From assembly GCF_014836775.1 (NCBI RefSeq), contig NZ_JACSQD010000002.1:498567-562566 (forward strand): 64,000 nucleotides of DNA. Reading direction: 5' to 3'. A program made the position numbers and the translations under genes. This DNA comes from Arthrobacter gallicola. GTDB lineage: Bacteria; Actinomycetota; Actinomycetes; Actinomycetales; Micrococcaceae. A model generated the notes under the pieces. The model was given only the letters and a program-made list of their open reading frames with translations. It was not told where the DNA came from and made no database searches. Shown here one piece after another: positions 34,968-44,088 of the stretch (position 1 is the first letter of the stretch; each line of letters opens with the position of its first letter).

Positions 34968-35789
34968 CTACTTCCACCAGGAATCAAGCACAGAGACCGG
35001 GGTCGTGCGCTTGTGCCGGGTGGCGAGGTAGCGCTTCTCGATCTTCTCGGCGGTTTCCTCGGAGACTTCGCGGCCCTCGAGGTAGTCGTCGATCTGGTCG
35101 TAGCTGATGCCCAGTTCCGTCTCGTCCGTCTGGCCTGGGACGCCGTCGAGCAGGTCGGCGGTCGGGACCTTGCCGGCCAGGGCGTCGGAAGCGCCGAGGA
35201 AGGAAACCAGCTGCCGTACCTGGCGCTTGTTGAGGCCGAACAGCGGCAGGATGTCTGCGCCGCCGTCGCCGTACTTGGTAAAGAATCCGGTCACGGATTC
35301 GGCGCCGTGATCGGTGCCGATGACCAGCAGGTTGTGTTGGCCGCCAACGGCGTACTGGGCGGTCATCCGGACCCGGGCCTTGATGTTGCCCTTGTTGAAG
35401 TCGCTGAGGTTCTCACCGGACATGGCGGCGTATTCCTTCTCGAAGCCGTCCACGGCGTCCGCGATGTTGTACACCCAGGAGGTTTTGGGCTGGATGAACT
35501 CCAGGGCGGCCTGGGCATCGTCCTCATCGTGCTGCACACGGTAGGGCAGGCGGAGGGCGATGAAGTCCGCGTCGGTGCCCTCGGCGTTCAGCTCTTCGAC
35601 GGCGAGCTGGGCCAGGCGCCCGGCCAGGGTGGAATCCACGCCGCCGCTGATGCCCAGCACGAATCCCGCGGTGCGGGAAGCGGACATGTACTCCTTGAGG
35701 AAGCCCACCCGCCGGCGGACCTCCGCAGCCGGATCGATGCTGGGCTGCACGCCCATTTCGGCAATGATTTGTGCTTGTAGTTCGCGCAT
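34968..35789 (-). CDS. nadE: NAD+ synthase, ammonia-dependent
   Basis: 273-residue NadE of the short (NH3-dependent) type; it amidates nicotinic acid adenine dinucleotide in the last step of NAD synthesis. The ATP pyrophosphatase P-loop is [18 protein letters not shown]; other conserved parts are [38 protein letters not shown] and [17 protein letters not shown]. No glutaminase domain is present. ATG 35789 is preceded by a minus-strand TAGGCT at 7 bases, so the transcript is probably leaderless. Confidence 0.95.
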   Translation of the reverse strand: MRELQAQIIAEMGVQPSIDPAAEVRRRVGFLKEYMSASRTAGFVLGISGGVDSTLAGRLAQLAVEELNAEGTDADFIALRLPYRVQHDEDDAQAALEFIQPKTSWVYNIADAVDGFEKEYAAMSGENLSDFNKGNIKARVRMTAQYAVGGQHNLLVIGTDHGAESVTGFFTKYGDGGADILPLFGLNKRQVRQLVSFLGASDALAGKVPTADLLDGVPGQTDETELGISYDQIDDYLEGREVSEETAEKIEKRYLATRHKRTTPVSVLDSWWK

Positions 35790-35796
35790 GGCGTTC

Positions 35797-35802
35797 AGCC
35801 TA
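35797..35802 (-). promoter_or_regulatory. Leaderless-type -10 (TAGGCT) for nadE
   Basis: TAGGCT on the minus strand, then GAACGCC, then ATG 35789 (7-base gap). Confidence 0.5.
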
Positions 35803-35926
35803 TCCAACGCGGGCTGAATCCAGCAGGCTCAATGGAGCAGGTCCGGTGCCGCAGGTGATGCGAATCACCCTGGCCGGAGGGTGTGGATGCAGTGCCGGAA
35901 GCCGGAAGCAGGCCGGGGTGCTCCGA

Positions 35927-35932
35927 TAGGAT
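35927..35932 (+). promoter_or_regulatory. Leaderless-type -10 (TAGGAT) for pyrE
   Basis: TAGGAT, then GAGGACC, then ATG 35940 (7-base gap). Confidence 0.5.
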
Positions 35933-35939
35933 GAGGACC

Positions 35940-36509
35940 ATGACTTCCCCGCAGACTGCCGCGTCCCGTGCCCGCCTCCTGGAACTAATCAAGGAACTGG
36001 CGGTGGTGCGTGGAAAGGTGATCCTCTCCAGCGGCAAGGAAGCCGACTACTACATTGACCTGCGCCGCGTCACGCTCCAGCACGAAGCCTCCCAGCTGGT
36101 CGGCGAAGTAATGCTGGACATGATCGAATCCGCCGGGATCAGCTTCCAGAGCGCCGGCGGCCTGACCATGGGGGCAGACCCCGTGGGCACGGCCGTGATG
36201 AACGCTTCGGTCCGCGCCGGCGGCACGGTGGACGCCTTCGTGGTCCGCAAAGCACAGAAGTCCTACGGCATGGGCCGCCAGGTGGAGGGTCCGGATGTCT
36301 CCGGCCGCGACGTCGTGGTGCTGGAGGACACCTCCACCACCGGCGGATCCGCGCTTGCCGCCGTCGAAGGTGTCCGCAAGGCGGGCGGTAACGTGGTGGC
36401 CGTCGCGGTGATTGTGGACCGCGATACCGGTGCCAAGGAACGGATCGAAGCCGAAGCCGGCGTCCCGTACCTGTTCGCCTTCGGCAAGGATGAACTCGGC
36501 CTCGACTAG
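35940..36509 (+). CDS. pyrE: Orotate phosphoribosyltransferase
   Basis: 189-residue enzyme of UMP synthesis that joins orotate to PRPP. Signatures: KVILSSGKEADYYIDLRR (N-terminal substrate region), FVVRKAQKSYGMGRQVEG (flexible catalytic loop with Lys) and the PRPP motif VVVLEDTSTTGGSALAAVEG. The start ATG 35940 sits directly behind a TAGGAT hexamer; upstream in-frame starts are ignored. It is alone, outside the main pyr operon. Confidence 0.95.
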   Translation: MTSPQTAASRARLLELIKELAVVRGKVILSSGKEADYYIDLRRVTLQHEASQLVGEVMLDMIESAGISFQSAGGLTMGADPVGTAVMNASVRAGGTVDAFVVRKAQKSYGMGRQVEGPDVSGRDVVVLEDTSTTGGSALAAVEGVRKAGGNVVAVAVIVDRDTGAKERIEAEAGVPYLFAFGKDELGLD

Positions 36510-36533
36510 GTCCAACACCTGCAGCGGGAGCCT

Positions 36534-37541
36534 ATGACGGATGACCCAGAGAAGGTCCTGCGCTCCGCGTCGGACCTGGGGCGCTATTCCCGGCGGCGGT
36601 TCCTGGTGGGAGCCGCCGCAGGCCTGACGCTGGCCACTGACCTGTTTGTCACCCGGCTCATCCAGGAGGGCCGCGAGGAACTGGAAATCCTGCCGGTGCG
36701 CGACGACGAAGCGGCCTCCCGCTTCCCGCGGGCCATGTGGTTCCTGTTTCCCGGGTACAAGACCAGCTGGGAAGAAGCCGTCTGGATCCTCAATTCGCTG
36801 CGGCCGGCCCTGGCCAGCCGCGGCCAGCTGGCCGCCGTCGGCTACTCCAACAAGGGCCTGGACGTGGACACGGTGGAAGCCGAGGTTTTCCGCTACATCC
36901 GCACCCGCCGGATTAACCGCGTCTACTTTTACGGGCACAGTTTCGGCGGGATGCTCGCCGTGGAAATCGCTGCCCGGCTGCTGGCCCGCGGTGTGCAGGT
37001 GGAAATCATTGTTCTGGACTCCAGCCCGTCCGGCCGGTTCGATGTGCTGGACGCAGGCATGATCCGGGGCGTGGTTTTCCTCTACGAGGCCGGCGCGCGG
37101 ATCCCCAGCACCCTCCGCGGCGGGTACGAGCTGGGGGAGCGGATCCTGCACAAGGACGAACGCAGTTGGAGCACCATCGCGGATCAGACGCTGGAGCAGC
37201 TCTCGCCGCTGGCGCCGTCGAGCACCCTGATCCAGTCCGAATCGTCCTACATTTACCACTACAACGCAGCAGCCTTCGCCGGGGCCATCGGGAAGGCCGA
37301 GCTGGCGTTCCTCGGCAACCCGGCCGACACCACGGTGAATTATTACACCGCCCGGCAGCGCTGGACCGAACTGTTCCCGCAGAACATGGTCTCCAACGCC
37401 CTGGTCACCGACGGCGCCCGTCCGGCGCACGCCAGTCCGCAGTGGAACCCGGTGATTTACCAGCGGGCGGTCCAAGACATCCTGGACACCTACGCGCCCC
37501 TGCCGGCCACCGGCGGGGGCGGCAGCAAAACGCCGTTCTAG
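36534..37541 (+). CDS. Tat-exported alpha/beta hydrolase of unknown substrate
   Basis: 335 residues. The N-terminus carries a twin-arginine signal (YSRRRFLVGAAAGLTLATD, about 18-36). The mature part looks like an alpha/beta hydrolase: WFLFPGYKTSWEEA (oxyanion region), nucleophile elbow YFYGHSFGGMLAVE with Ser near 136, and a late His in GARPAHASPQW. No close family comes to mind. GGGAG precedes ATG 36534, which is 24 bases after pyrE, so cotranscription is possible. Its stop is shared (CTAG) with the convergent HAD gene. Confidence 0.75.
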   Translation: MTDDPEKVLRSASDLGRYSRRRFLVGAAAGLTLATDLFVTRLIQEGREELEILPVRDDEAASRFPRAMWFLFPGYKTSWEEAVWILNSLRPALASRGQLAAVGYSNKGLDVDTVEAEVFRYIRTRRINRVYFYGHSFGGMLAVEIAARLLARGVQVEIIVLDSSPSGRFDVLDAGMIRGVVFLYEAGARIPSTLRGGYELGERILHKDERSWSTIADQTLEQLSPLAPSSTLIQSESSYIYHYNAAAFAGAIGKAELAFLGNPADTTVNYYTARQRWTELFPQNMVSNALVTDGARPAHASPQWNPVIYQRAVQDILDTYAPLPATGGGGSKTPF

Positions 37542-38329
37542 ACGGTGTTGATCAGGTCCGCCACGGAATTAATGACCTGGGACGGGCGGAACGGATAGCG
37601 GCTGATGTCCTCCCGCTGGGTGATCCCGGAGAGCACCAGCACCGTGGTCAGCCCGGCTTCGATGCCCGCGACGATGTCCGTGTCCATCCGGTCCCCGATC
37701 ATGCCGGTGGTTTCCGAGTGCGCGTCGATCTTGTTCATGGCCGAGCGGAACATCATCGGGTTTGGCTTGCCCACAATGTAGGGGGCGCGGTCGGTGGCGG
37801 CGGTAATCAGTGCCGCGATCGCACCCGTCGCCGGGATGGGTCCCTCCGCGGAGGGACCGGTGACATCCGGGTTGGTGGCGATGAACCGGGCCCCGTCCAG
37901 AATCAGCCGGATGGCCTTGGTGATGGTGCCGAAGGAATAGGTCCGGGTTTCGCCCAGGACCACGTAGTCCGGGTTCGTGTCCGTGAGGATCAGCCCCGCC
38001 TCATGCAGCGCCGTCGTCAGTCCCGCCTCGCCGATCACGAAGGCGCGGCCCGGCGAAGAGGAGTTCTTGAGCTGGTCCTTGAGGAACTCCGCGGTGGCCA
38101 GCGCCGAGGTCCAGAGGTTTTCCTCCGGAACTTCCAGGCCGGACGCATGCAGCCGGGCGGCCAGGTCCCGCGGCGTGTAAATCGAGTTGTTGGTCAGCAC
38201 CAGGAACCGCTTGGAGGTGTCCACCCAGCGGTTGATCAGCTCCGAAGCTCCCGGAATCGGCTGGTTCTCATGAACCAGTACCCCGTCCATGTCGGTCAGC
38301 CAGCACTCGATGTTCTCGTTTTCGCCCAC
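37538..38329 (-). CDS. HAD-IIA family sugar/nucleotide phosphatase (NagD-like)
   Basis: 263-residue cytosolic phosphatase. Motif I is WLTDMDGVLVHEN (nucleophile Asp plus Asp), motif II is LVLTNNSIYTPRDLA, motif III Lys is in YIVGKPNPMMF, and motif IV is MIGDRMDTDIVAGIEAGLTTVLVLSG. The C2-type cap lies between. Substrate unknown; NagD relatives act on UMP, glycerol phosphate or sugar phosphates. GTG 38329 has GAGGGG about 5 bases before it. Confidence 0.92.
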   Translation of the reverse strand: MGENENIECWLTDMDGVLVHENQPIPGASELINRWVDTSKRFLVLTNNSIYTPRDLAARLHASGLEVPEENLWTSALATAEFLKDQLKNSSSPGRAFVIGEAGLTTALHEAGLILTDTNPDYVVLGETRTYSFGTITKAIRLILDGARFIATNPDVTGPSAEGPIPATGAIAALITAATDRAPYIVGKPNPMMFRSAMNKIDAHSETTGMIGDRMDTDIVAGIEAGLTTVLVLSGITQREDISRYPFRPSQVINSVADLINTV

Positions 38330-38435
38330 GGTTCCCCTCTTCCTGCGCTTGCTCCTGGCAGTTCTGCGTGCCGGACGACGCCGGCACAGACCTCCTCCGC
38401 CCGGTGCGGATGCGGGATGGTCCAGTCTTTCACCT

Positions 38436-38441
38436 TACGCT
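38436..38441 (+). promoter_or_regulatory. Leaderless-type -10 (TACGCT) for the RNA methyltransferase
   Basis: TACGCT, GGAAGG, then GTG 38448 (6-base gap). Confidence 0.5.
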
Positions 38442-38447
38442 GGAAGG

Positions 38448-39119
38448 GTGATAGAGAGCCCTGAAACATTACCCGTTCCCGAACCCGGACCGGTGGACCC
38501 TGCAGTCCCCGAGGTCGGCGTCGGACCGTGGGAAGGGCCCTGGCCCGAGGGGGAGCACTGGGACCCTGAACTGCTGGCCGCCGGCGACCGCCGGAACGTG
38601 GTGGATGAGTACCGGTACTGGAAGCACGACGCGATCGTTGCGGATCTGGACACCAAACGTCATGAATTCCATGTGGCCATCGAAAACTGGCAGCACGACC
38701 TGAACATCGGCTCGGTGGTGCGCACGGCGAACGCCTTTCTGGCCAAGGAAGTGCACATTATCGGACGACGCCGGTGGAACCGGCGCGGCGCCATGGTCAC
38801 CGACCGCTACCAGCACGTCCGCCACCACCCGACGGTGGAGGACTTCACCGAGTGGGCGCGGTCGGAGGGCCTGGTGATTATCGGCATCGATAACTTCCCG
38901 GATTCCGTGCCGCTGGAAACCTACGACCTGCCGCGCAACGCCGTCCTGGTCTTCGGCCAGGAAGGTCCGGGCCTGACGCCGGAAGTCCATGCAGCGGCCG
39001 AAGCCACCCTCTCGATCGCGCAGTTTGGCTCCACCCGCTCCATGAATGCCTCCGCGGCGGCGGCCATCGCGATGCACGGCTGGGTCCGCCGGCACGTTTT
39101 CGGGCAGAAAGTCTCCTGA
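38448..39119 (+). CDS. SpoU/TrmH-family RNA 2'-O-methyltransferase
   Basis: 223 residues. After a variable Pro/Glu-rich N-terminal 60 residues come the three SPOUT motifs: NIGSVVRTANAFLAKEVHIIG, VLVFGQEGPGLTPEV and STRSMNASAAAAIAMHGWVRR, which form the trefoil-knot SAM site. It methylates the ribose of an rRNA or tRNA nucleotide; the target is not predictable from the sequence. Start GTG 38448 reads VIESPETLPV. Confidence 0.9.
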   Translation: MIESPETLPVPEPGPVDPAVPEVGVGPWEGPWPEGEHWDPELLAAGDRRNVVDEYRYWKHDAIVADLDTKRHEFHVAIENWQHDLNIGSVVRTANAFLAKEVHIIGRRRWNRRGAMVTDRYQHVRHHPTVEDFTEWARSEGLVIIGIDNFPDSVPLETYDLPRNAVLVFGQEGPGLTPEVHAAAEATLSIAQFGSTRSMNASAAAAIAMHGWVRRHVFGQKVS

Positions 39120-39169
39120 CCTCCGGCGAAGGCGTTTAGTCACCCTGCTGCTCCGGGGACACTTGTGGC

Positions 39170-39175
39170 TAGGAT
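39170..39175 (+). promoter_or_regulatory. -10 (TAGGAT) of the fba operon
   Basis: The hexamer would start transcription near 39182 and give a leader of about 54 bases that ends with AAGGAG before ATG 39236. I see no convincing -35. Confidence 0.4.
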
Positions 39176-39235
39176 GGGAGGAGCCAAAGAGGGCCCGGCC
39201 CTGCCGCATTTTCTCAACTTCGTTAAGGAGTCAGC

Positions 39236-40254
<1,019 letters not shown>

Positions 40255-40255
<1 letters not shown>

Positions 40256-40677
40256 TGTCAGACGAATTCCGCAAGAACCTGCTCGGCCCAGAGCCCACCT
40301 ACCTGCCCGAGGAAACGGACGTTCTGGCCCGCCTCGCCGCCGGGGATGAGCCCGTGGACCTGGCCGCTAGGTTCCCTACGTCCTCCCTGATCTGGGCGCT
40401 GCTTGCCGACGAAGCCTACGCCGAGGGCCAGCCCGTGGAGTCCTACGCCTACGCCCGCGTCGGCTACCACCGCGGCCTGGACGCCCTGCGCCGGGCCGGG
40501 TGGCGCGGCACGGGCCCGATCCCGTGGGAGCACGAGCCGAACCGCGGGTTCCTGCGTGCGCTGTACGCCCTGGGCCGCGCGGCCGCTGCGATCAACGAAG
40601 CCGAAGAGGTGGACCGGATCGAGAAGTTCCTGGACAGCTCCGATCCGGCCGCCAAGGCCGCAATCGAAGCCGCATAA
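40255..40677 (+). CDS. DUF3151 domain-containing protein
   Basis: 140-residue actinobacterial protein of unknown function. Begins FRKNLLGPEPTYLPEE; the family core WALLADEAYAEGQPVESYAYARVGYHRGLDALRRAGWRG is present, and RALYALGRAAAAINEAEEVDRI ends the helical part. Genes of this family regularly follow fba in actinobacteria, and here the start overlaps the fba stop by one base, so production is tied to aldolase. Confidence 0.9.
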
Positions 40678-40704
40678 CTGAACAGCACCAGCTGAAACAT
40701 CACC

Positions 40705-40736
40705 GGAGGCGCCTTCCCCAGCGGGAGGGCGCCTCC
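40705..40736. terminator. Hairpin terminator after DUF3151
   Basis: GGAGGCGCC (40705-40713) pairs with GGCGCCTCC (40728-40736) between two convergent genes. Confidence 0.6.
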
Positions 40737-40753
40737 AGCGTCTAGCCGGTGAG

Positions 40754-40846
40754 GACCGACGGCGGTTACCAGCCCCAGGTGCCCGGCGGGGCGGTTACCA
40801 GCCCCAGGTGACCGACGGCGGTTACCAGCCCCAGGTGCCCGGCGGG
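40754..40846. repeat. Direct repeats copied from the DUF427 3' end
   Basis: A 37-base sequence occurs identically at 40754-40790 and 40810-40846, period 56, and a 19-base core (CGGTTACCAGCCCCAGGTG) occurs three times, at 40763, 40792 and 40819. The rightmost copy contains the DUF427 stop codon and last codons, so the other copies look like duplications of the gene end. Confidence 0.85.
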
Positions 40847-41307
40847 CCCTTGAACGGGCCGGTTACGCGGCTGGTAATCCAGCCGCCGTAAAAGTCCCCG
40901 TCCTGCGGCTGCACCTCCTCGCCGTCCACCCGGACAGAGTCCATCAGCCCCGGGTACAGGGCGGCCGTATCGGCCAGCTCCTCGTAACCGGGGGCCGGGT
41001 GCGGATAGGCCCAGGCGGCCCGCGCGGCACGGTGGCCGCCGGCGGCGACGTCGTAATAGGAGGCAGCACCTTTGAATTCGCAGTGGGTCACGCCCGGCAC
41101 CGGGTGCAGCACCCCCGGGGCGAAGGCGTTCAGGGGCAGGTAGTAGACCGGCGGATGGCTGGTTTCCAGCACCCGCAGCGCCGAGGTTGTCTGCGCCACC
41201 AGCGTCCCGCCCAGCCAGACCTCTACGGACTCATCGCTCGGTTCGACCCGGGGTGGCCGCGGGTAAGACCAGACGGATTCGGTATGCGGGTGAAAACGGT
41301 TCGCCAT
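40822..41307 (-). CDS. DUF427 domain-containing protein
   Basis: 161 residues of the DUF427 family (small beta-barrel, function unknown). Typical elements: ESVWSYPRPPRVEPSDESVEVWLGGTLVAQT, YYLPLNAF, HCEFKGAASYYDV and AAWAYPHPAPGYEELADTAALYPGLMDSVRVDGEEV. The first 85 bases overlap the upstream gene in another frame. The 3' end, coding for GTWGW, is repeated downstream. Confidence 0.88.
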   Translation of the reverse strand: MANRFHPHTESVWSYPRPPRVEPSDESVEVWLGGTLVAQTTSALRVLETSHPPVYYLPLNAFAPGVLHPVPGVTHCEFKGAASYYDVAAGGHRAARAAWAYPHPAPGYEELADTAALYPGLMDSVRVDGEEVQPQDGDFYGGWITSRVTGPFKGPPGTWGW

Positions 41308-41927
41308 GGCCCGCTCGTTTCTTTGCGTGCCGCCTCACGGGCGGTAATGGTGGTGGTGACGGCCATGATCTGCGGCCGGGCAGGCACCGAAGAGAAACCG
41401 AACCGCACCGGCGGGCTGACCGGCGCCAGCTGCCCGAGGTCCTGCCCGTTCCAGGAGCATTCCGCCGCTGCGACACGCCGGATGGAGCGCACACCGTAAT
41501 ACTCCAGCCGGTCCCCGGTGGTTCCCGCGGTCTGCACACCCCGCACGATCAAACCAGCCAGCGGGTTCACCGCCCGGAGCCAGCGGGGATGGACGGCCAG
41601 CGGCGCGGGAACCACCTCGAGCAGGCTGCCCAGCAGAGTCACCCGGCCCAGTTCCGCCCGCAGCCGCAGCGGGCCGCCGTCGACCGCCAGCGTCCCGCCC
41701 TGCAGCCGTGCGCTGACGGGAACAACGTCCACCGCGTCGAAGGTGTAGGTGGAGGAAACATACCGGGCAATGTTCTCGTCAGGGGCCAGCAGCAGGCGGG
41801 AACCGAACCGGTTCTCCACCATCACGTCGGTGAACGGGCCGAACGGAGACTCGGGCCAGTGGCCCACAACCAGGCGGGTCCCGGAGGCGGTGCCCAGCCC
41901 GGCGATATAGCCGCGGAAGCGCTCCAT
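41223..41927 (-). CDS. Unknown actinobacterial protein overlapping DUF427
   Basis: 234 residues, family not recognised. Beta-rich pattern without membrane segments: YIAGLGTASGTRLVVGHWPESPFGPFTDVMVE, LLLAPDENIARYVSSTYTFDAVDVVPVSARL, LRLRAELGRVTLLGSLLEVVP, and RYYGVR-like LEYYGVRSIRRV. The last 30 residues, which are basic and unlike the rest, are read within the DUF427 gene; a frameshift or an early stop in relatives may explain this. The start ATG 41927 is 7 bases after a minus-strand TACGGT. Confidence 0.65.
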   Translation of the reverse strand: MERFRGYIAGLGTASGTRLVVGHWPESPFGPFTDVMVENRFGSRLLLAPDENIARYVSSTYTFDAVDVVPVSARLQGGTLAVDGGPLRLRAELGRVTLLGSLLEVVPAPLAVHPRWLRAVNPLAGLIVRGVQTAGTTGDRLEYYGVRSIRRVAAAECSWNGQDLGQLAPVSPPVRFGFSSVPARPQIMAVTTTITAREAARKETSGPWRTVFTRIPNPSGLTRGHPGSNRAMSP

Positions 41928-41934
41928 GGCTTAA

Positions 41935-41940
41935 ACCGTA
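41935..41940 (-). promoter_or_regulatory. Leaderless-type -10 (TACGGT)
   Basis: TACGGT on the minus strand, then TTAAGCC, then ATG 41927 (7-base gap). Confidence 0.45.
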
Positions 41941-41983
41941 CGCCCAGCGGGCCGCTTCCGAAGGGGCTGAGCTGGAGATCGGC

Positions 41984-42111
41984 TAAACTTGACTGGTAAG
42001 AGCCCCGCAGCTTGAGCGTGTTCCACGCCACGAGTGCAGGGGCGTTCTCATGCACGGTAGCGGTTCGGCGCCTGGCGCGGCTCCCTAGCGTAACTAATGG
42101 GGGAGGATCCC
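41984..42111 (+). promoter_or_regulatory. purA promoter and structured 5' leader
   Basis: TAAACT (41984-41989) is a -10 candidate. The leader then folds well: GCCCC (42002-42006) with GGGGC (42039-42043), GCA with TGC inside it, a 6 by 6 internal loop, and a GCGTG/CACGC stem capped by TTC (42016-42028). No known riboswitch class fits. The leader ends with GGGGGAGG five bases before ATG 42112. Confidence 0.45.
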
Positions 42112-43401
42112 ATGCCAGCAATTGTCATCGTCGGCGCCCAGTGGGGCGACGAGGGTAAAGGTAAGGCCACCGACCTTCTCGGCGGCCGCGTCGATTACGT
42201 CGTCAAGCCCAACGGCGGAAACAATGCCGGCCACACCGTCGTCGTCGGCGGTGAAAAGTACGAACTGAAGCTGCTTCCCGCCGGCATCCTCAGCCCCAAC
42301 GCGATCCCGGTGATCGGCAACGGCTGTGTGGTGAACCTCGAAGCCCTCTTCGACGAAATCGACGGGCTGGAAGCACGCGGGGCGGATACCTCGAAGCTGC
42401 GGATCTCCGCCAACGCCCACCTTGTTGCCCCGTTCCACCAGGTGATGGACAAGGTCACCGAACGCTTCCTGGGGAAGCGTGCCATCGGCACCACCGGCCG
42501 CGGCATCGGCCCGGCTTACATCGATAAGGTGGCACGCCTCGGCATCCGCGTGCAGGACATCTTCGACGAGTCGATCCTGCGGCAGAAGGTCGAAGGCTCG
42601 CTGCGGCAGAAGAACCAGCTGCTGCTGAAGGTCTACAACCGCCGCGACGTGGATGTGGAAGAGATGGTGGAGTACTTCCTCTCCTACGCCGACCGGCTGC
42701 GCCCGATGGTCATTGATTCGGTCTATGAGCTGAACAAGGCCCTCGACGAAGACAAGGTCATCCTAATGGAAGGCGGCCAGGCCACGTTCCTGGACGTTGA
42801 CCACGGCACCTACCCGTTTGTGACCTCCTCCAACCCGACCGCCGGCGGCGCGTCGGTGGGCTCCGGCATCGGCCCCACCCGCATCAACCGCGCCGTGGGC
42901 ATCATCAAGGCCTACACCACCCGCGTTGGCGCCGGCCCGTTCCCCACCGAACTCTTCGATGACATGGGCCTGTACCTGCAGAAGACCGGCGGCGAGTTCG
43001 GTGTGAACACCGGGCGCCCGCGCCGCTGCGGCTGGTACGACGCCGTGCTGGCGCGCCACGCTTCCCGCGTCAACGGCTTCACGGACTACTTTGTGACCAA
43101 ACTGGACGTGCTCACCGGCATCGAGAAGATCCCGGTCTGCGTTGCCTACGACGTCGACGGCGTGCGCTTCGACGAGATGCCGATGACGCAGACCGACTTC
43201 CACCACGCCAAGCCGATCTTCGAGTACTTCGACGGCTGGACCGAGGACATCACCGGCGCGAAGACCCTCGAGGACCTGCCGGAGAACGCCCGGAACTACG
43301 TGCTGGCGCTGGAAAAGCTCTCCGGCACCCGGTTCTCCGCGATCGGCGTCGGCCCGGACCGCGACCAGACGATCGTGATCCGCGACCTGATCAGCGAGTA
43401 G
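42112..43401 (+). CDS. purA: Adenylosuccinate synthetase
   Basis: 429-residue enzyme making adenylosuccinate from IMP, aspartate and GTP on the way to AMP. Signatures: [20 protein letters not shown] (P-loop), [48 protein letters not shown] and [18 protein letters not shown] sets the start at 42112; an in-frame ATG at 42097 lies 5 bases behind TAGCGT and would add five residues. Confidence 0.97.
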   Translation: MPAIVIVGAQWGDEGKGKATDLLGGRVDYVVKPNGGNNAGHTVVVGGEKYELKLLPAGILSPNAIPVIGNGCVVNLEALFDEIDGLEARGADTSKLRISANAHLVAPFHQVMDKVTERFLGKRAIGTTGRGIGPAYIDKVARLGIRVQDIFDESILRQKVEGSLRQKNQLLLKVYNRRDVDVEEMVEYFLSYADRLRPMVIDSVYELNKALDEDKVILMEGGQATFLDVDHGTYPFVTSSNPTAGGASVGSGIGPTRINRAVGIIKAYTTRVGAGPFPTELFDDMGLYLQKTGGEFGVNTGRPRRCGWYDAVLARHASRVNGFTDYFVTKLDVLTGIEKIPVCVAYDVDGVRFDEMPMTQTDFHHAKPIFEYFDGWTEDITGAKTLEDLPENARNYVLALEKLSGTRFSAIGVGPDRDQTIVIRDLISE

Positions 43402-43412
43402 GTTCTTACCGC

Positions 43413-43448
43413 AAAGACCCCGCAGCCCGGTTGGCTGCGGGGTCTTTT
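43413..43448. terminator. Bidirectional intrinsic terminator after purA
   Basis: A 15-bp stem (AAAGACCCCGCAGCC with GGCTGCGGGGTCTTT), a 5-base loop, and T/A runs at both ends. Confidence 0.9.
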
Positions 43449-43528
43449 GCTAGGTCCGCCGGCCCGGCGTGGCGTCAAGGCCGAGGCCGGCCAGCCGCTC
43501 AGCGGATTGTGGTTGCGGCCGCGTACGG

Positions 43529-44026
43529 TCAGGAATCGCTGCCCTTGGCTCGTTCGGCTTCTTTCCTCGCGTCCAGGATGTCCTGAAGGGTGAGCATGGC
43601 CTCCTCAAAACGGTGCTCACCGGTATGTGCTGCCCAGTCCCGTTCCATTTCGGTGACTTTCGCTGAGGCCTCGGCAAGCATTCTCCGCCCCCTGGCGGTG
43701 GGCACAATCAGCTTTGCCCTCGCGTCGGTTGGATCCGGTTCACGGGCCAGATAACCCAAGGACTGGAGCTCATTAACCAGCTCCGAGGTGGCCGCCAGAC
43801 TGAGCTGGGCCCGCGCTGCCAGCCGCGTGAGCCGGATTCCCTTGGTCCCAACATTTCCCGTGATCTGGAGATGCGCGGGGCGAATGTCTCCGTAGCCATG
43901 AGCCTCCGCCTCCGCTAAGAGTTCCCGCCGGAACTCCGCGAGCAGCCGCCCCAGCAGCTGGCCCACGGGCAGCCGGCGCCCGCCCTGAAACGGTTTTTCG
44001 GAACCCCTTGACGCGGTATCACTCAC
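43529..44026 (-). CDS. MarR-family transcriptional regulator
   Basis: 165 residues. The winged helix is HLQITGNVGTKGIRLTRLAARAQLSLAATSELVNELQSLGYLARE (about 52-96) followed by the wing DPTDARAKLIVPTARGRRML. Flanking helices form the dimer. GTG 44026 stands 7 bases after a minus-strand TAGACT and has no Shine-Dalgarno (the bases before it are pyrimidines), so the message is leaderless. The 62-base gap to the divergent hydrolase holds TTCGG-AAA-CCGAA (44049-44061), a possible operator. Confidence 0.88.
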   Translation of the reverse strand: MSDTASRGSEKPFQGGRRLPVGQLLGRLLAEFRRELLAEAEAHGYGDIRPAHLQITGNVGTKGIRLTRLAARAQLSLAATSELVNELQSLGYLAREPDPTDARAKLIVPTARGRRMLAEASAKVTEMERDWAAHTGEHRFEEAMLTLQDILDARKEAERAKGSDS

Positions 44027-44033
44027 GGAGGAG

Positions 44034-44039
44034 AGTCTA
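44034..44039 (-). promoter_or_regulatory. Leaderless-type -10 (TAGACT) for the second MarR gene
   Basis: TAGACT, CTCCTCC, then GTG 44026. The intervening bases are all pyrimidines plus none complementary to 16S rRNA, which makes this the clearest leaderless case in the window. Confidence 0.6.
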
Positions 44040-44088
44040 GTTAATTGCTTCGGAAACCGAAAGAACAGTGAGCGTCGGGAGGCGCAAA

